Source: Neoceratodus forsteri (taxonomy: Eukaryota > Chordata > Ceratodontiformes > Ceratodontidae). From it: a stretch of 64,000 nucleotides of DNA. The notes beneath the pieces were generated by a model. The model made no database searches. It was not told where the DNA came from and worked only from the letters and a program-made list of their open reading frames with translations. The stretch is from the NCBI GenBank assembly GCA_016271365.2, contig CM057456.1, positions 166,549,501-166,613,500 of the forward strand. Direction: 5' to 3'. This document shows, piece after piece, positions 31,400 to 43,060 of the stretch; the first letter of the stretch is position 1; every line of letters starts with the position of its first letter. A program made the translations under genes and the position numbers.

Positions 31400-31660
31400 T
31401 AGTCTAGTGGTCCCTCCACCCCAGTTGGCAATGGCCCACCTCTTCACCCCCCCATCCCGAGGTGGTGACTAGCACAACACTCTTCACACCTCTGCAGCTG
31501 GCTGCCAACTGAACTATATATGAATGTGTACTGTACAGTACGCATTCACTGATAGCTCAGTCAGAGGTGGAGGAGGGCTGTGCTGGTCACTGGCTCAGGG
31601 ATGGGGGGTTGAGGTGGTGGGTCACTGGCAGCTGGGGTGGGGGACAGAATGTCCAGACAA
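31400..31660. repeat. Long hairpin (inverted repeat), arms about 120 bp
   Basis: The left arm from CCACCCCAGTTGGCAATGG (31,418) to TGAATGTGTACTGT pairs with the right arm back to CCAGCTGCC (complement of 31,630-31,640). The centre at about 31,537 is TGTACTGTACAGTACG. Many intermediate words also match across the axis, such as ACCTCTG, GTGACTAGCACA/GTGACCAGCACA and CCCCCCATCCC. It is a fold-back element, or an inverted duplication, with moderate arm divergence. Confidence 0.7.
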
Positions 31661-32003
31661 TTGAAAAGAGAGCACAGCAACTGCTGAGGAGAAAAGATTC
31701 ACTGTTGTTACAAAGGCAAAACATAAATGATTAATTTAATAGAAAAAGGACAAAACATAGAAATTAGAATATTTTAACTGCTCAGCACTATACTACCAAA
31801 TTTCTAATTTTCTGATAAAGTAAACAAAAAAAATCCTCTGGATATTGTCTGGTTACTATATATATTTTTATTACGTAACAAAATGGGCAAAAACAAATGT
31901 TTACAGATTAACCAGATCTGATTGTATATCGAAAACGAAAGAATGAGCATTGTATTAGAACTACATATAAGCTATGCTAGAACTGAAAATCTGAAACATG
32001 TAC

Positions 32004-32177
32004 CTCTGTTGCCAGACAAATAAAGGGCCCATTCCATGTTGGAGGACTCCATCATCACGTTTAGGAAGACTTCATATTTAGGTGGGTAAGGGTCCTTCCA
32101 GTGCTGAAGAACTTGCCTCTGTGCATTAATTAATAAAAGGTTGACAAGGGTCCCAATTTCTCCTGTAAGCCCATATC
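32004..32177 (-). pseudogene. Exon-like block B (L1/Tx1-like C-terminal motif) with splice sites
   Basis: On the minus strand TTTGATTTGCAG precedes the block and GTACATG follows it (32,003 down). The open frame encodes 57 whole codons with no stop: YGLTGEIGTLVNLLLINAQR, QVLQHWKDPYPPKYEVFLNV, MMESSNMEWALYLSGNR. The pattern 'LL..A.R....HWK.P.PP.........E' is the post-RT motif of L1/Tx1 LINE proteins (between RT and the Cys-His motif). Phase matches block A at 34.6 kb. It is either two exons of a gene built from an L1-like sequence, or one L1 remnant split by an insertion with splice-like edges. Confidence 0.5.
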
Positions 32178-32439
32178 CTGCAAATCAAATGGAAAGTTTA
32201 AACCTGGTATTTTTAGAAATTGTGAGCAAAATGTTTTCTTAGTATAAGGATAATAAAGGACGTCCTACAAACATATAACAGAGACCCTTAGTTATTCAGG
32301 CATCTGGGACTAAATTCAGAGACTGACTGATTCAGTTTATTTAATCGTTCTGGGTCTGTAATATATCCTGTGAAGGATGTTACATTACATTTGTTTCAGC
32401 ATGTTTTTCTATAATATTGAGGTGAATGATGTCAACATA

Positions 32440-32790
32440 CAGAGAATACTGGATGAGCAACTCTGCTCAATCTGTGTGTTCTGTTGCAGAGGAGTTCTGA
32501 TTCCCTCTGACCCCTTGATCAAAGCTCAAGAGGTTCGTGGGAATCTGAACCCAAGGCTGTGCATAAAATTGCTCATCCTGTATTTTTATACTGTATAGTA
32601 TTATGTGAAATGCACACACCATGGTTCTCTTGCTTTCAGAATGAAATTGACTTGTGCAATCTCTAGAGATTTTAGAATTCTGTTGTACCAAAGGAGAGTA
32701 CACTCACATTCCATGACCTTTAAACTGTGGTACAACAGAATATTGAAAGGGATTCAATTCTTGTTGAAGTGTGAGATCAATGACAGACAC
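32440..32790 (-). mobile_element. Compound fold-back repeat, copy B
   Basis: The inner palindrome at 32,445-32,584 has arms AATACTGGATGAGCAACTC / GCTCATCCTGTATT and core CTTGATCAAAGCTCAAGAGG, equivalent to 18,684-18,840. The flanking 32,585-32,770 matches 18,500-18,690 in the opposite orientation. It lies between the two exon-like blocks, that is, in the presumed intron. Confidence 0.7.
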
Positions 32791-32799
32791 TCAGACAGA

Positions 32800-34578
32800 T
32801 CTTTAGTACATAAAAAATGTATATTACTGCATTTATCATTTTATTTCTTACTTCAGAAATAAAGTCCAACAAAATGTTCCAAAACAAACAACAACAAAAA
32901 TTAATAAAGCACTGTTACTTCACAGAAAGGAAAATATGGTGTTAGTCCAGCACACTTAAAACAGAAAATTACTTCCTTTCCATCTCTGTCTTCCTTCTTT
33001 CAACAGTGATAACTTTCCCAACAAGCTCCTTTTTGTTCAATGTCCAGAAACCTACTGAACACTCCTACACTCACCCAATCTCCCTAGTCTATCAGGAAGG
33101 GCTTTAAATAGTCTCATCCTGGGACCAATAACTCTTCCCCTTTTGGATGACATCATCACCTCCCCTGTATATAAACTGCCATTCCTGGACCGGCCAGCTC
33201 CTAAGCAGGACCCATAATAAATGCAAGACTCCAGGTACAAGGAATCAACATTTTTTTTATATTTATTGACTAGGAATTTAAATATCCTTTTAACTTGTAA
33301 ATAACAGAAAGATGAAGGACGTACTCCTTATCTTCTCTTATTTACAGATATAGATGATAGAAAAAGGTATTTGAAAGCTTTAAGAAAGGCAAAAAAAACT
33401 GTTACATTCTAACATGGCAGAAAAGCATTTTATTCCTTCAGAGCAGCATGTAAAATAGTTCTCTGCTCCTCAGAGAGTTTTTTTAACCCACACTGCATTC
33501 ATCTGGCTCATATACAGGGCTTTCTAAATATCTCTGCTCTTTTTGCTTATTCCTCGATGGCCGAAATTGCAGCCAATGGCTTTCTGCACCATCCAGCCTT
33601 CAACTTTTTAGAGGGCTTCATAAGAAGTGAAAAACAGCTCTGTTTTGATTTATTTTAGTCACTACAGGACTTCTGTTACTTTGTTTAGTATCCTTACCCA
33701 AGCAGCCTCTTTTTAAAATGTATCCTAGGAGCGGATACCGAGACAGCACTTCTGGACAGAAATTGAATAAGGGCTGTCTCCTTAGCAACTGTCAATATTT
33801 GCAAGTTCACCTTACTTCAGGAGCCCAGCCACTTCTATTCATAATCGCAACAAACAGTTACGATGTTTCAAGCTCTTGAGCTCTTTCTTTGTAAATTTCA
33901 CCTGTGCGAACTTGAGCACAGTCCTGCGTGGAGGGTGTGAGTTATGCAGTATGCTGTAAAATGTCACACTGCCACTACCACCAACTCACATTTCAAGAAT
34001 TGCAGGTGCTTTCATTTCCTAAATGACTCTAGCCAGAGAGCAGGGTTTTAATTTAGGATCTCTGCCTTTTTCAGATACCACTGCTATTTAAAACTCTGGA
34101 GCATATAGTTCTCAAATTTGTACTTTTTGGATGGTAATGCAATTACTTCAACATGCAGAAATAACATAATGTGTCTGGATTAAGAAATATTTTAAACACA
34201 GCATGATAAATATATTTCATGTTTCAAGGGCATGTTTAGCAAACATTTAAAGGGATAGCATAGTAAAAAGAGATTTGTTTATCAGGTTGGCCACCCTGAC
34301 AAGAAAAGAAGCAGAATAGTTTAGAATAAGTAGCAAGAAATAGAAAAGAGTGAAAAAGAATTTAAACAGGGGGAAAGGTAACCCTTTTTATTATGCATAA
34401 CGGGGGCCCTACTACAATTCTATATAGAAAATGGTCTACTATATATCATGCTGTGTTTGAACACTAGATTTCATTGAGATTCAAGCTAGGTATTTCTCCC
34501 AAGCATCATTTAATACAAGTATGATCAAAGGTATTCCATTCCTCGAGAGACTGTAAATTATTTATATTTATTTCTTAC
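32800..34578. other. No gene seen; presumed intron between exon-like blocks
   Basis: AT-rich unique-looking sequence without recognisable repeats, hairpins or domains. The ORF at 33,052-33,240 (minus) has no known motif. Confidence 0.4.
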
Positions 34579-34706
34579 CTGAGCTAATTTCTGATAGTAA
34601 GAGTTGAAGTGGGGCTTGTGAAGGAATATCTAAATTTTCTAAAACTTTCATCATAATTTGTCTTGTATGTAGATATGTAATAATATTTCTGTCTGGGAAA
34701 TTTAAT
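34579..34706 (-). pseudogene. Exon-like block A, partner of block B
   Basis: The minus-strand acceptor CAGTTATGTTTCAG precedes the block and the strong donor GTAAGAAA follows at 34,578. It is 128 nt with no stop. The peptide reads LNFPDRNIITYLHTRQIMM, KVLENLDIPSQAPLQLLLSE, ISS. It ends in phase 1, so joining to block B gives SSG-YGLTG with the frame kept. The 'P..+.LLL...' pattern just before block B is what L1-like proteins show upstream of the HWK motif. No further exons were recognised in the window. Confidence 0.45.
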
Positions 34707-34739
34707 CTGAAACATAACTGTTCAAATGAATGAACCTGT

Positions 34740-35080
34740 TTTCTATGTAAAGAGCTCTGAGCAGCAAAAAACTGCCCCTTATCCAGGATTTAGGAATAAA
34801 AGTTAATGGCAGATGAGGATTAAAGAAGAGTGGAGAAAACTGTATTAAGTTTACTTTAGCCCCACAAAAAGCATTGGCTTTTTGTCATGCATTTGCCATT
34901 TTTTTGTAAGAGATACAGTAAACAGTTCTGATGAATGCCCCCTTTCCAGGAAGGTGGGCATGGCAAGGATCTGGGATGGTAGGTGAGGGACAGGTGGTAC
35001 TAATGGAGGGGAGGGTACTGCAGGGTTGGTGAACACCAGGAGATGCCCTGGCAAAATGGGACCTAGGATAGAGACCAGAT
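34740..35080. other. Unknown, possibly 5' part of the next LINE
   Basis: No domain. The G-rich end (34,960-35,080) leads directly into LINE endonuclease similarity. Confidence 0.35.
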
Positions 35081-36895
35081 GTGGTGGGTCCCATACCCAA
35101 GGATCCCACTGGACCACATAGGCAGGTAAGCTTTAGGCCAGTGGCTTCCATATGTCCCATATGGGTAGTGCTCTATAAAGTTATATTAATCAGGAACAAG
35201 ACTACTGTTGTGGTGGACTTGATTTCCTTGTTTTTTCTGGCTAGCACCATGGAGGCCTGTCTGAGTGATGATGCTGTTGCAGTTCTGGAGGCAACGGTCC
35301 CAGATGGTTTCTCTATGCTCCACTGCCAATGGAGGAATTGCATGGGGGGTTGTGGCAATCTGATTAGTACTTGACTGTGTACCCAGCTAGAGCTGCCTCA
35401 TCATTTGAATACATGGCTATGTATGGGGGTCCAGATGCATGTTGTAGAATCCTCTTCCTTGTGTAACAGCTCCGGGATGTGAGGGGGAATCACTGCAGGA
35501 AATCATGGACTTAATTGCCGAGAAGGTATTATAATCATTCAGATGGTTGGCTCTGGATGATTTTAGTGCCTGGATTGATAATGAACTCTCACAGTTTGCT
35601 CAAGATTTACTCCAGTTGATGGAATCATTGAGTCTCGCACAAGTAGTTACTTCTGCAACCCATCAACATGCATGTGTCTTGGACTGTGTATTTTCACTGG
35701 GGCTCAAGATTAACAGCCTCAGGAATGATCCGATCTGCTTGTTGGATCATTGCACAGTGAAGTTTTCATTTGGGCCCCCCCCCTCATAGTCCACCTGCAG
35801 TGGGGATGTTCCGCTCTTACCCTTTAAAAGAGTTGATCCCAGAAGGAATCCAGGCAGTAATGGACCTCTTATGTGTGATGGCTGCTTATGAGATGGGATT
35901 GGAGAAAGCAGTGGTGGTTTATAACAGAGCTACTATCATAGCCCATGATTCTGTTGCACAAACATGTATACGACCCAGGTCTTCTCACTTGAGATCCACA
36001 TGGTTTGACAGGGAGTTTAAGGAGATGAAGGCCATGGGTCAGAGTTTGGAGCATTGTTGACAGATATCCATGACTGTCAAGGACAGGCTGGCTTTGAAAA
36101 CTCAATACGGTAGGCATCAAAGGGATATCTCCCACAAGAAGGCAATATTCCTGTCCAGAGAGATTGCTACAGGGAAGAAAAGACTGGGTCAGCTCTTCCT
36201 GACTGTTTACAGGCTACTTCATCCTGCTTGTTTATTGATGGCAAGCACAGTTTCATCTACCAGGTGCAAAGAAATCACTAACTTCTTCTCTGACAGAGAA
36301 TCTATGTCAGGTCTGACCATCTGAGATTACCCCAACTGGGCTGTTGCAGCCTTACAGAGGGGAGCTGGTTGTTAATAGGAGCACTCCTCCTCTCTGGGAG
36401 AGTTCAGGCCAGTATCGGTGAAGGAGATTTATCAGGTGATCTCAAAGCTGTGGCACACTTTTTGTGAACTGGACCTGGGCCTGACATGCCTTCTAATGAG
36501 TTGAGTGGGGTTTCTGGGTCCAGTGTTCACTGAGATAGTCCAGAGCTCCCATTCATAGGAGATGTTTCTCAGTGCAATGAAAGATCTGCCAGTTAGACCA
36601 ATTTAAAAATCATCTCTGGACTCTGATGAATTAGCAAATTTTACTGGAAAAGGTTATCGAGACGATGGTGGCATTACAGCTCAAGGCACAACCTGATGAC
36701 CTTTAGCATCTATGAGCCTCACTAGTCTAGATTTTGGTCTAGTCATTGTACAAAGACGATGTCAGTCTGGGTGCATAATGATCTCCTTAAGGCAAGAGAT
36801 AGAGGGGAACAGTCAATTCCATTCTACTTGATCTTTTCTCAGCATTTGACGCCACAGACCAAGGGATGTTGCTAGATTGCCTTAAGCAGGGACAC
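35080..36895 (+). mobile_element. L2-like LINE, 5' half, plus strand
   Basis: ILIRNKTTVVVDLI at 35,185-35,225 is the EN start, as at 2,578 in the first copy. Next is FSMLHCQWRNCMGG. At 35,547-35,745 there is a region resembling 'DFN.W.D...': LSQFAQDLLQLMESLSLAQV, then HQHACVLDCVFSLGL. RT block A is near 36,820 (LLDLFSAFDATDQGMLLDCL), after which LINE similarity stops. It is truncated at its 3' side and full of frameshifts. Same LINE group as 2.5-5.4 kb. Confidence 0.7.
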
Positions 36896-37110
36896 TGGTT
36901 TACTGGTATTGAGAAAGGGCAAATTCCATTCTGCACATTGCAAAAAATGGTATTGTCTGTTAAGCCAAAATCTGGTTTTACCAATGTTTGGTTTTGTGTA
37001 TTTTATTTAACAATTTTTAAGTCTGCTAACATGCATTTTAGCAATTTTGACCTCCACTATTGTACATCCATCCATCCTTGTACCAGTTTAAAGTTATTTT
37101 TGGTACAAGA

Positions 37111-37610
37111 TGTGATGGCAGCAGCAGCACTACAGCCCCCATCCTTAAGGTGTGATGGAAGCAGCACTATAGCCCCCATCCCTCAGGTGCGACAGCAGAA
37201 CCAACAGCACTACAGCCTCTATCCCTCTGGTGTGATGACAGCAGCAACAGCACTATAGCCCCTCCTCCCTCAGGTGTGATGGAAGAAGCAGCACTGTGCC
37301 CCCATCCCCTAGGTGTGATGGCAGCAGTACTACATTCTCCATTCCTCAGGTGTGACTATGGCCCCCATCCCTCAGGTGTGATGGCAGCAGTACTACATTC
37401 CCCATCCCTCAGGTGTGATGGCAGTATCAGCACTATGGGCCCCATCACTCAGGTGGGACAGCAGCAGTACTACATTCCCCATCCACCAATGATGATGGCA
37501 GAAGAACTACAGTCCCCACCTCTCAGGAGTGATGGCAGTAGTAACAATGCAGTCCACATCCCTCGGGGTGGTGGCAGTAGTGGCAGCACTGTGATCCCCT
37601 TCCTTCAACA
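37111..37610. repeat. Minisatellite, about 13 units of 37-44 bp
   Basis: The unit starts 'ggtgtgatggcagcag', has 'cactacagcccccatccct' and closes in 'cagg'. Units differ in the number of CAG/CAACAG triplets and one is shortened. Translation in any frame is an artefact of the repeat. Confidence 0.9.
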
Positions 37611-37689
37611 CCCACACCTCACATGCACAAATTACAAATTACTTGGTCTCTTTGCTTGTGAGAACTCAGATGTGAATTAATCTAAACCA

Positions 37690-38370
37690 CTGCCACTAAG
37701 GTGGACCACCTTTGTTTTTTCCTATCTATCATTTAACTGCTTGAACTGGATTTCTGCCAATGACATTGCTGATCTGGGTTCTGGAATGGACTTGGGTGTT
37801 GGGAGGGATGGCCAGGGGAGGTGTTTGAAGGCTTGAGTGTCCAATGACCACTCACCTTCTGGGAGGGAGGGTGGGTTCATAGCTCAGTGTTTGCTGGCCC
37901 CTAGTGGAGGCCAAAGGCATGGCAATACGTCAGCCCTAACTGCGGGAGGGAGTGTGATGGACATCGGCTTGTGCCATGACATCATGTGGCCAGTCACGAT
38001 CCCAAGAAAATGGGAAAAGACCCACTGGCCAACTGAAGGACAGCTGCTGATCCCTTCATACACCCAAAGCCCCAGACACATGTGTCTGTTCCGAGCCCTG
38101 CCATGCCCAGGATACACAGGAAGCCCTTTGGGGTGATTCTCTTCCCCTAGTAGCCTCCCACAGGGGTAGGGACCCACCCAATGAAGGGTTACTTTGGGTT
38201 ATCTGGTAGCAAGGCAAAAAGGGGCAGTGGATGGTGGTCGGGACTCAGCTGCTGTGGTAGGGGGGCCTTGGCATGCCTGAAGGAGTGTATCTCCAGGAGG
38301 TAGGAGGAGCAAAATAAACCTGCCTGAATTTGCTTCTTTGAAATAAAGTGTCTTCACCTAAAAAAATCCA
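37690..38370 (+). repeat. Composite repeat related to those at 58.3 and 59.3 kb
   Basis: 'ggcccctagtggaggcc' at 37,898 parallels 'ggcccctggtggagacc' at 58,508. Both are followed by similar 'gtcagccctaac/cctacaagtcagc' stretches. It ends in 'gaaataaagtgtcttcacct' before an A-run. It could be a SINE or a LINE 5' region. No coding domain is seen. Confidence 0.4.
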
Positions 38371-38389
38371 CAAGTGATTAGTGGAGGAC

Positions 38390-39795
38390 CTTCTAATGGA
38401 AAAGCATGTATATCCCAACCATGTGGATGCTTTTTTTTACTTAGTCTCCATGAAAAGGGTGTCTCTCAGTTTTTATGTCTGAGCTTAGATGTGAATTGAG
38501 CACCACTCTGCCCACCAGCATCATACAGCCCCTGGGGTCTTAACTTCTGTGTGTCATTGAGTGTGCTTTCTGACTGGCGTGTGTTTGCAGCAAGTCACTC
38601 ACCCCAAATGGCATTATAAACTCGCAGGTAGAGTGTCAACAGCAATTGGGCCATTAGCACATTCAAGGCTATACAGATGCTAAGTCCTCCAACTCATTTA
38701 GGGAAAACTAGAAGCAAACAGCAGCAGCCCCACTTTGCCCATGGACATCGCACAGTATCTGGCACATTACCTGCTGTGCTCCCCTGAGTGTGCAGTCGGG
38801 CTTGGGTGGGTGCTGTTGCAGCGCCCCACCCTCCCACATTGTTATAAGGCTCTGGCAGGTAGAGTATCAACAGCACCCAGTCATGCAGCAATTCAGGGGT
38901 ACTCAGAATCTAAGTCCCCCTTACTCAGGGGCACACAACTAAAAAAAGACAGTATGGAGAACTGCCAGCTCTTACAGAGTCAGCAGCCCAGATCACCCAT
39001 CCAGGTTAAAAAGAACACTCCCAAAGTTAAAAACAAAATAGTGGTGCAGGCTTGGTGTTTGCAACACTAACAAGTGGGAGATTTGGGTTTGTGAACTGAT
39101 CTGATCCAGACTCCCCTGCCCTGGACTGGTGGGGTTTAGAGTGTGATGCAGAGGCACTGTGTGCCGACCTGAGGGATGCATATTTCAGCGGGTTGTGGGG
39201 GCTGCCTTGATAATGTGGGTGAACACAAAGTGTTGTAAGACCCTGCCAGATTGGTTAATCACACACAAAGACACCCAGATCAGCAATCATCCCTTGAGAC
39301 TCCTAGGTCAGCAAGACTAACAGTTCAACTTCCCTGATACATGCATTTAAATAAATGCAGTTAAGGACACCAACTGATCCCCGGATTCTCCAGTGTGCTG
39401 ATATTAAGCTTTTTTGTGGTTTTAATCATGCAATGAGAGAGAAGTTGCATCAGCTGATCAAAGGGTTAGATGCACAGCAGTTAAACTTTAAACCTGACAC
39501 ATCTGTCCATACTGCCCAGCCCAACTGAACTTAGCTTTTAATGTTGTTTTAAATCATCAAGCGTGAAAAATGTTTGGGCATACACTTTTTCTACACAAAA
39601 AATGACTTTCAGGTTGACAAGCAGTCACATCAGCTGAGGGAATGAAGGTTTAGATGCAGGAGCAGTTCAACTGTAAATCTGACACCGCCACCCCTGCTGC
39701 CTAGTCAGACTCCCCATGTGCAGGGCCACTGAAAAACTGCACCTGCAAGTTTTTACTTTGAACTGTGTAAAAAGTAGTAACACTTTCAATACAAT
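38390..39795. repeat. Region with two tandem duplications, no gene
   Basis: 38,610-38,720 and 38,840-38,945 share 'gg(c)aggtagagt(g/a)tcaacagca' and 'ctaagtc(c)...actcag/attta'. 39,445-39,530 and 39,622-39,705 share 'catcagctga', 'gttagatgca' and 'cagtt(a/c)aact(t/g)taaa(c/t)ctgacac'. Together they suggest old tandem arrays of about 180-230 bp. This is the insertion site of the gypsy element. Confidence 0.5.
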
Positions 39796-41792
39796 TGTAA
39801 CCCCTATGTGGTGCTATCCAAAGGGCTACTACCCCTGCATGCTTGGCTAGTAGCAGGTTTAGGAGCCTGAGTTCTGAAACGGGTGCCTCCATCCGGAGGA
39901 CAGGGTTGGTAGAGGTGAAGCTAACCTGGGCACAACCCTCCTGGACACTGTAACCCCCCTTTTTCCTTACTAGTGGCTGGAACAATACACAATAATCACT
40001 TTCACAATACCCCGATACCCCACACAAGTACCCACACTGTTTGCACTTACCACCAGGGCTTTCCTCTGGCCCCTAGCCCTGGGGACCCCCTGTAAAACAA
40101 GATTATACACAGCAAATAACAGCAGTACAGTACACTTGCACAAACTGGAACCACAGTCAGGGTAAATGCAAAAAAGAGTTAGATCTGATTTATTTAAGGG
40201 ACTTGAACAAGGGAGGGGTGTAATCAGGTTAATTTGCTTAAAGACTCTATCAATCAAACAGTTATGCATGCACTTCAGGGTCCATAAACAGTCACACTCT
40301 CTGGGTACCCAGATGGAGAATGGTGGGCTAGCCAGAAACATTGCAGCTGGTTGGGGCCCTGTGATGGAAAAAACAACATGCACAACACACACTATTTGTA
40401 ATCCAGAGCTGGAGGGCTCAGTTCGTGAAAAGAAAACAACAAGACAATCAGATGACACACTTTTAGATTAGGCTGTTGTTGCAGGGAGCTACCCTGATGG
40501 TTACTCATGATACCCAAGACTGGACACAGGCTGGACGAAAATTGAGACAGCAGGTGGTTAATCTGGAGTGCCAGGAGAAGCAGGGCCCACAAGATTCACC
40601 GAGGTGTCATTCCTGTTCAAGTGTGGAGCAGGGGGCTGATCCCCAGGCAGGTCTCTCATTGGTGGCTTTCTCTGTGCAGTGGGGTAGTCTGGCAGGGCCA
40701 GTATGGCATTGCCCAGGCCAAATGGAGATGAATGCAGATTCAGTCCAATTAAGCTGGATAAAGCTTCCAGCAAGCAGAACACAGTTCACACAGTAGGGAA
40801 CCAAATCATGACCCACTTTCAATACACAGCACATTTACATGTAAAGGATTCTATGGTACCAGCAAGCAGAACACAGTTCACACAGTGGGGAACCAAATCA
40901 CGACCCACTTTCAATACACAGCACCTTTACATGTAAGGAAATTCTACTGTACCAGGTAAACCGCTCTCCAGTCATGATCGCAAAGTTTCTGCACAAACTG
41001 GGGATTCAAAAGCAGCTGGAAATCATGACAGGCCAATTGCATTCAGCAAAATCTTCAGTCTTCTTCTGGTATGAGCCTGGTAAAAAATAAGTGGCTTACT
41101 TCGTTCTCACAAACTTGGATTTAGTCCAAAATAATTCTCTTCTCTCACTCTCAGGGGCAGCAGAAAGACATGCAGGGCACAACTCAGGCCTTTCCACAGT
41201 TCTCCTGTGCAAAACCACTCAGACGGCTGCTTGACTGTCTCAAGCTTTTCCTTCTTCAGCTCCCAACCAAGAACTGACTCAACTGGCAGCAAGCCAGGGA
41301 CTTTCCCCAGAATCCAAAATGTTTGGTTGACTGATCTGTCTGTCAGTCACAACAAAGGCTCCCCCTTCAGGTGCAAAAAGTCACCAAAAGCCCAAAACTA
41401 CAATTCCTACAGATTTTAACTCCAGGCAGCTCCTGTAGTCCGACTCCATTTTAGGTCCCACCAGTATTGATTGGCCCAATTTGGCAGTCCAGGACCAAGA
41501 TAGTGGAGATAAACAAAACAGCCTTGCTGCAAAGAAGGCAGGTTAGACAAACTACATTATCACTCTAAATGATTTTCAGCAAATAGTTACATCTTTCAAC
41601 AGAGCTCCCTCTCAGATTACTTATGACTGCAATCTAGGCAGCTCTTAAAGAGACAGTGCACAGTGGCTATACAGGCACTCTCTGGCAATCACATTTATAA
41701 ACTGCTAAAATGCAGGACACCAGCTTGGCAGTGAGCACTTAGGCAAGCTCAAGGAAGACTTTTTGGGAACCCACATTTCTATGGGGGTTACA
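39796..41792 (-). repeat. 3' LTR of the gypsy element (1,997 bp)
   Basis: Begins TGTAACCCCTATGTGG and ends GGGGGTTACA on the plus strand. It aligns along its whole length with 53,101-55,073. It contains a 92-bp tandem duplication and an 'agatctgatttattt' AT block near 40,180. The inner edge meets a purine-rich tract (minus strand). Confidence 0.93.
40767..40951. repeat. 92-bp tandem duplication inside the 3' LTR
   Basis: Unit 1 (40,767) and unit 2 (40,859) both start CCAGCAAGCAGAACACAGTT and contain 'gggaaccaaatcatgaccca'. The same pair is in the other LTR at 54,071 and 54,163, so the duplication predates this insertion. It may be a repeated enhancer-like segment. Confidence 0.9.
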
Positions 41793-41810
41793 TGTTTCCC
41801 TGCCTGGAGA
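41793..41810 (-). other. Polypurine tract next to the 3' LTR
   Basis: On the minus strand AGGCAGGGAAACA directly precedes the TG of the 3' LTR, the expected position for the plus-strand primer of an LTR retrotransposon. Confidence 0.55.
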
Positions 41811-41982
41811 AAACTTGGCGTCTGCATCATGTCTGTACCATCATGCCTCAGTTAACATAAACTTATTACTTTACTATACATATTCATTACATTTTTCAAT
41901 ACTTTGTCTATTCTGAAAATACATTAGGCATATTTCACACAAGTCAGTTGAACATTACTATACTAAATCAAGTAATAACTTC

Positions 41983-43045
41983 TCATACCTTGAACAATGC
42001 AAGAAGGGGCCCTTCCCTATCAGCTAACTTGGGGCTGGATGGGGCACGGGCACCATGGTGAGAGGGCAGAACAAGTAACCTGGAATGGGCCGTCAAGCTC
42101 CATTTGGGCAGTGAGCTTGGTGAAACATAAACACCTTTGTGAACTACATGGAGAGGCAAGTCCACTGGCCTCCTGGGAGAATCATAACTGAAGTGTACTA
42201 CTGGCTTGACAGCTCAGCCAGTCTTTCTGAGGGGCAACTACAGTCTCTGTTCTCTCAGCACCAGTCTGGGGACTCTCATCACTTGTGAGGGGTGCTTCTG
42301 CCTGGATGGGAACATCCAAACTTGGGGCACTGTCGGCTCCTTGCTCTGTAGACTCTGTTTCTACAATACTTGACTCATTTTTCGAAGGCTCAAGCACAAT
42401 CAAACTTTGAGGCACTGAAGGGGGTTGTCAGCCTCTCATGGTGTTCTTCAAATTCTGGTATGTCACCAGAAAGACTTATTCCTTCAGCCCCTCCCTCAGG
42501 CAAATCATACAGTTCCACAATACACAGAGACTCGGCATCTTCAGATGTGATACTTTGCACTTCACTTTCAGGGTGCATTGGCTCCAAGGACAAAGCGGGG
42601 GCTTAGGCAGTCCAGAAGGCCCAGCTTCATCCCCAAAATTAATCATGGGGTTACCTCAAAACAGCTGACTCAGTTCATAAGATGGGTAATAGGCATAGTT
42701 ATACTCACTTTAGTCAGAAGTGGACTGACAGTCATTATCATTCTGGGCCTGCTGCGGAGGAAACCTTAAATCTGTGACCACTGGGGTAGACTGACTCTGC
42801 CTCTTTCTTGCAGCAGCATGAGACACCAGCCCAGGGGGCTTAATTTCTGGGGGTTCAGCCTCAATCATGACTTGGCTGATAGTTAGCAAGTGGTTACAGT
42901 GCATGGTCTTGACAGCTTTGGAGTTGTTCTCTGGGCGCACCTTGTATACAGATAAATCATCCAACTTTCCAACTACTGCATGGGGAAGATGGTGCCACCG
43001 ATCAGCAATTTTGTGTTTACCATGCAGTCCCAAATTGCATAACAA
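41983..43045 (-). pseudogene. Pol C-terminus of the gypsy element (integrase GPY/F-like region and acidic tail)
   Basis: 43,045-42,710 reads LGLHGKHKIADRWHHLPHAV, then KLDDLSVYKVRPE and KTMHCNHLLTI. This is the chromodomain-less GPY/F-type integrase C-terminus ('KL.PRW.GP..V......VY.+....G....+H.+.L'). A long Glu/Ser/Pro-rich stretch follows (MSLEPMHPESEVQSITSEDA and on). Integrase C-termini guide target choice and multimer contacts. Stops separate the parts. Confidence 0.65.
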
Positions 43046-43060
43046 TACACAGTCTCCAGG

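Noticed and set aside
33052..33240. Additional exon of the L1-like exon pair
   Set aside because: No splice consensus in phase and no similarity to L1-type motifs.
37111..37610. CRISPR-like array
   Set aside because: Units are contiguous without unique spacers, and the genome is eukaryotic.
37081..37680. ORFs over the minisatellite (about 130 codons)
   Set aside because: Repeat-driven; unit lengths are not multiples of three, so no stable protein repeat exists.
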